Shown here piece by piece: positions 59,300 to 64,000 of a stretch of 64,000 nt of DNA. The stretch comes from Aphelocoma coerulescens (Eukaryota > Chordata > Aves > Passeriformes > Corvidae), in assembly GCF_041296385.1 (NCBI RefSeq), contig NC_091013.1, forward strand, positions 68,479,563 to 68,543,562. The letters run 5' to 3'. The notes below the pieces were generated by a model that saw only the letters and a program-made list of their open reading frames with translations, was not told where the DNA came from and ran no database searches. The translations under genes and the position numbers were made by a program. Positions within the stretch are counted from its first letter, which is position 1. Each line of letters opens with the position of its first letter.

Positions 59300-62200
59300 A
59301 GTGAAGGAAAGTTGCTCCTGTTTAATCTGGGTGTTTTACATTGGGAATTTCAGAAAATAAAAACATACATTTGGAGAGAGCTCAGGTGTCTCAAGTTCAC
59401 ACCTGTGTGAACTTACCAGGATTACCAGTCCACTGAAAACTGCTGCAAAACTTTATAGATTTTAAAAGCATTCATTTAGTATTTTTGTCAGACAAAGGCA
59501 CTGCTAATCTTCAGCAGGTCTAGCAAAGTAGCAGGCTAGTGAAACAACAAGTTTTTTTACACTTTTCCTTCCTTTTATCACCCTCAGTCATATTTCACAA
59601 GTTCATCAATTGGGAATCTCCCTCTTCAGTAGGTCTCTTTCACCTACATTATAGTGAGCTTCAGTAAGCTTCAGATGTTCAAATTGTAAGTCCATATAAG
59701 AATGAGGTCAGAAGCTTTTACTGCTGACATTCCTCTCCGAAGAACCTTTAGACAGACCACAGCATAGAGGAGAGATCTGTGCTTTCTCAGAAATCAAATA
59801 ACTTCCATGCCGTTTCTTTACACAGCTGTACTCAGGGCTGTTCCTTGGAGTGCATCACTGAAAGCAAACTCCCAGAGGTAACAGTTTGTACCCAGCACAT
59901 CACTGACATACACGTTCACCAGAGCCATGCAAACAGCATGGCAGGACTGGCTTTGGATAGCTACCTTTTTTCTCCCCATTATAACTTTCTCACAGTCTCA
60001 AACCATGACCTATTAACATTTTCGTTAAGCATGAATATACATCTTAAGCATACAGTAATTAGCTCTTATCTTACCATTTATCAAAGGAATGCTGTAAATT
60101 AGCCTGCAAAAGGAAATTGACTCCCGGAGGAAAGTTCCAAGTTGCACCAATGTAAATGTTACAGGGCTTCAGGAGGTTAAGGAAATTTTTCTGTGAAACA
60201 GAGAGAACTTGGCTTACTTATTCTGCTTTACAGCATGCTGATAACTTTCACACAGTAAGATCCCATTAAACCACTAGGCCAAATAGCTTCCTAGCCTGGA
60301 GGATGGCTAAAATCCAGGAAGACACTTATGAATTTAATATGACAATTAAATGGAATTTAGCTTCATAAAACCTAAGATGTGATTGAGCAAATGCCATTTC
60401 AATGGTCAGACCACCTAAAGCTAGAAGTATGCAGGTTCTGTGGGTAATTTATTCTTTTGCTTTGAAGATCACTAAATATCTGGGTTCCTAGTCCCAGAAA
60501 CACTTCAGAGGTCAGTAACTGACACCTATCTTATCACTCATCTGAAATCCACATGTTCATCTGCTTAAGCTGACTGATAGATCTGATCTGTTAGGTCTGA
60601 CAATTATGCATGTGTTTTGGCTAAAACATGTTAAGGTGGAATAGTGACATTTCTTTTTTAAAAATTGTAGAAGATAGTCAAGGAAGACTATGATGGTCAC
60701 AGCCATCTCTTACCTAGCAACTGTCCTCACTGAGGAAAAGAAATTTCACCCTGATGGATTTCACCTCAGTCAGCAGAGGTTTATGTCAGCAACTATTATG
60801 AGACTTTCTCTGCTAGAGTGAGGTACTCTGCGCCTGTCCTTTTGAAGCTTTACCACGTTAAAGTACACAGGATGCTGGAAAGAGAGCAGGCAAAAGAAAA
60901 TACTTTGAGCCAGTCGATGGGTGTAACACCCCACTGTGCCTGGCCCTGCACACAGGGCCGTGCTGTCAAATTCGCTTTCTACTTATTTGACACATATTCA
61001 GCATAGCCTGGACAAAATAAAGGAGTGATTGTAGAAAGTCTTCCCTTCCCAGTTGAATGCAGTGCTGATCTACACAGCTTCTCCTGATACTCGTCGAGCA
61101 CAGGAGCTCCTCAAGCCTTTGTTGCAAAATACTAAGTAGTCAACAAAAAGGAGGAGGGGGGAATAAATCATGAGTCATTACACAGAATACTCTGTACCCT
61201 TGTGCTTAAGACCTCTGTTCAGAAAAGCACGGGTTTGTGTATTTGTGTGATCTGCCCTGCAGCGGTGACCCCTGGAAGCAGTGCAGTGCAAGGCCAGGGT
61301 TGCGCCTGCCAGAAAGCTGATGAGTATTCTCTTAAGGCACTGGGCTTCAACTCAGACAGAGCACTTGGACTCAGTCCAGATTGTTAATTTATAAACTGAA
61401 AAGGATCTGGGAATCCGCTCCATAAATCCCAAGCTAGCAGTAGAATATTCATATGTACAAGCTACACATATAACAAGCTTCTAAAATTAAGTGCCTTAGA
61501 TCCAGTTTCTTTCATATACAAAATTCAGATATCATGCTTATTTCATTAATCCCACATGGTTTTCTCATATCCAGTCACAGAGATTTCCCTTTTACTGGTG
61601 CTGAATTCAGTGGTAGGAATGTGCCCTTGATGCTTTCCCATTCTTTGGCAGCCTACCTGACTCCACTGCAACAGAAGTGCTTAGATAACCAGGAAGCCAA
61701 GCAGTTCCTCTTCAGTGTACATTAAAACACAGAGGTATCTTCCACGCCCCATACCATGCCCTCAAAAGCAGTTCTTGTACTCATTGTAGGTAATTTTCCT
61801 GAGCTTTATGACCAATGCTGTAACTGAATTTTGTAAGGCAGAGATGCCAGGGCCAAGCACCCTCTGTTTCCCTGCCAACATTTTGTCACCTTGCTTCTTT
61901 TACTACATTATCCAGCCTCTAGGAGGTGTCAGGTGTCACAACACCTGAGAATGTTATTAGTTTTACAGATTTATGGAGGCTTTGATGATTTTCAGAAAAT
62001 AAAATTTCCAGGAAACACATTCCACTTCCTTAGATGTATGTCACAATTTGCAGGCCAATGTGATCTCTGAATTTTAGCAGTATTTAATAAATAATAAAAT
62101 TAGATAATTACATGTCACAAACAGCTACCATTGCTTAACTGCAGCAACACTACAGCAGAATGGGAGATAAGCAGAACCCTGATACAAAATTCAAATTACG

Positions 62201-64000
62201 TCGAACATTTATAGAGGGACTATTCCCTTCTGGACAGTACCTGGACATTTAGAGGTTTGAAGTTATTACTTGTATAAGTGCATCCATAAAAAGGTCCATC
62301 TCTGGATACAGATTTAGAGTCAGAAAGATCAACATTATAGGCCTCACAGAGCAGAAGGATGACTGCATCTGAAATGGTATCTAGTAAAAACAACAGCAAC
62401 AACAAGCAGCGACCTGGTAACTGTGTAGGATATAAGAAAAAGTGGGGTATAGAAACAATATGGAACATTTCTAATGGGTCATGTAGAAGTTGATTCCAAA
62501 TTCAAAAACAGTTGCAGGAAGAAACAAAGAAGCTCTGGAGATTTAATGGTGTCTTTGTTGATAGTTATTTTCTGTAAAAAAAAATATATGTGAAACATAA
62601 GTCTAAAATGTGGTTACAGTTAAAGGCAAATAAACTACCAGAATATATAAAAGACCAAAAAATTAAATGAAACACAATATTTGCTGCGCAAAGCAAAACC
62701 AGATTGCAGGTTATACTTGGGTTAAGTTGTGATTTATTCATTTTCTGTTGGAAGACTTGCATTGCTTTGGGGACAACATACCAGTGGGAAATCAGAAGGA
62801 GTCTGGAATTTAAACTTATACCTAATAAAGGAAGGCTAAGAAAAGTTCAACTTCATTTTCACTAGAAATATGTTCCTAGTAGTCTTATAGTAGTAATATT
62901 TTTTAAATTTAAAAAAAAAAAAACCTATGAAAGATAGAATTTTTGAAGACTTACTGTGCATGATTGAGGAACTACATTCCAGAAGAATATTCTAAACAAG
63001 ATTTTTGAGAGCAAATGAAGAATGATTTTACTGTGACTACAGAAAGTGGGTGGAACCCATGGACAGACAGCTTATACTAAGCAGAAACACGGAATAGCTC
63101 AGACACTGAATCATGTTCAAGTGTTATGATTTGATCAGTCTTACGTGTAACAGCAGTGTGTTTGCTTACCAAATCCTATTTATAGAGGTATTTCAAACTC
63201 TGTCTAGTGGGATTAAAAAATGGCCTGTTGGTTCCACAATTGGATATTTGGATACAGGCCAGATTTGGTGTGTATGAAGCTGATCTGTGTCAGTGTCTTA
63301 CTGCAACCCAGCTGGCCTCTCAGGCTGAGGCACCCCTCTGATCTGAGGTAGGTTATGTTTGCCCAGACACAGCCTTGCACACCATGCAGGTATGTCCAAA
63401 GCACCCAGAGATGCAGCCAAGCATGCACAGGGATTTGGAGTGTGCCAAGATACCCTGCTGTTGGTGGGCAGAGGTCAGGTGAAAAGAACTCTGGAAAATG
63501 ACACAACATGATAGCTACAAGTTCGAGTGTCTAAAAGTCCTAGCAATCTTTGGAGTCTTTGGAGTGTATTCAGAAGGGTTGGCTTGCTTACCCTTCAGAA
63601 AATGGTTAAGCAGCTTCTTCACTTCAACACATACCCCTGGGGAGTTGCCTCCCTGCTCTCAGGCAAAGGATGCAGGAGGAGAAGAGAATTAAAAGCCCGG
63701 GACACTTGCTCTGTACCTGCTTTCCATTTCATGCTCCTTTATGATGTCACTTTCCATAATGATAATGATATCTGACATTGTATTTATATGGTCTTTGGAG
63801 TCACAGCCACTAAACAGCATCATTTTCTGGAATTATTATGATTTATAGGGTAAAAATTTCTCCAAATATTCATCTTGTCATACACCACTGTACTGGAAGA
63901 AGTAGCAGATGTTCACATATTAGCGTGATCCTATTTAGCTTAATTTTAAAATATTTGAGGGTTTATGACCTCCTTTTTGCTGTTTTTGGGCTTGTTACCT
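59300..64000. other. Right flank, no gene recognised
   Basis: AT-rich sequence with short frames of at most about 107 codons and no recognisable domain. A GC-richer patch lies at about 63285-63480. Its role is unknown. Confidence 0.55.

Noticed and set aside
1..64000. CRISPR arrays, operons, bacterial promoters and tRNA genes
   Set aside because: The window is vertebrate nuclear DNA. I saw no regularly spaced repeats and no tRNA-like box A and box B pair that I could support.

Overview
This window looks like nuclear DNA from a bird, most likely a neoavian. It is AT-rich with split genes. It carries several CR1 LINE fragments, and two solo LTRs resembling families I know from bird genomes. 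It contains one clearly recognisable gene, periostin (POSTN), complete on the + strand. I assembled its exons by hand from splice sites, reading frame and remembered family sequence. Nothing was checked by alignment or transcript data.

Layout. Bases 1 to about 10,860 are AT-rich upstream flank with no gene I can support. A compact TATA promoter lies at about 10,930-10,995. POSTN runs from about 10,993 to about 42,500. I place 24 coding exons between the ATG at 11,039 and the stop at 41,301-41,303, giving an 857-residue protein. All donors are GT, all acceptors are AG, and the phases are consistent throughout. Exon 1 encodes the signal peptide, exons 2-3 the EMI domain, exons 3-14 four FAS1 domains, and exons 15-24 the C-terminal tail. 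Exons 17-23 are all multiples of three and start and end in phase 1, so each can be skipped without changing frame. This is the alternatively spliced repeat region of periostin. Exon 22 appears to be extra compared with the 23-exon human gene as I remember it.

The most interesting observation is a candidate alternative last exon in intron 21 (36,899 to about 37,150). It has a good 3' splice site in the correct phase and 37 codons ending in a strongly hydrophobic stretch. The stop codon is followed by an AATAAA 113 bases later. If used, it would turn a secreted matrix protein into an 839-residue form with a membrane tail or GPI-anchor signal.

The right third (about 42,500-64,000) is gene-poor. 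It holds CR1 fragments near 45.2, 47.2, 53.5 and 59.1 kb, a complete 407-bp solo LTR at 57,854-58,260 with 4-bp target duplications, an AAT microsatellite, and a few open, exon-like segments that I could not assign to any family.
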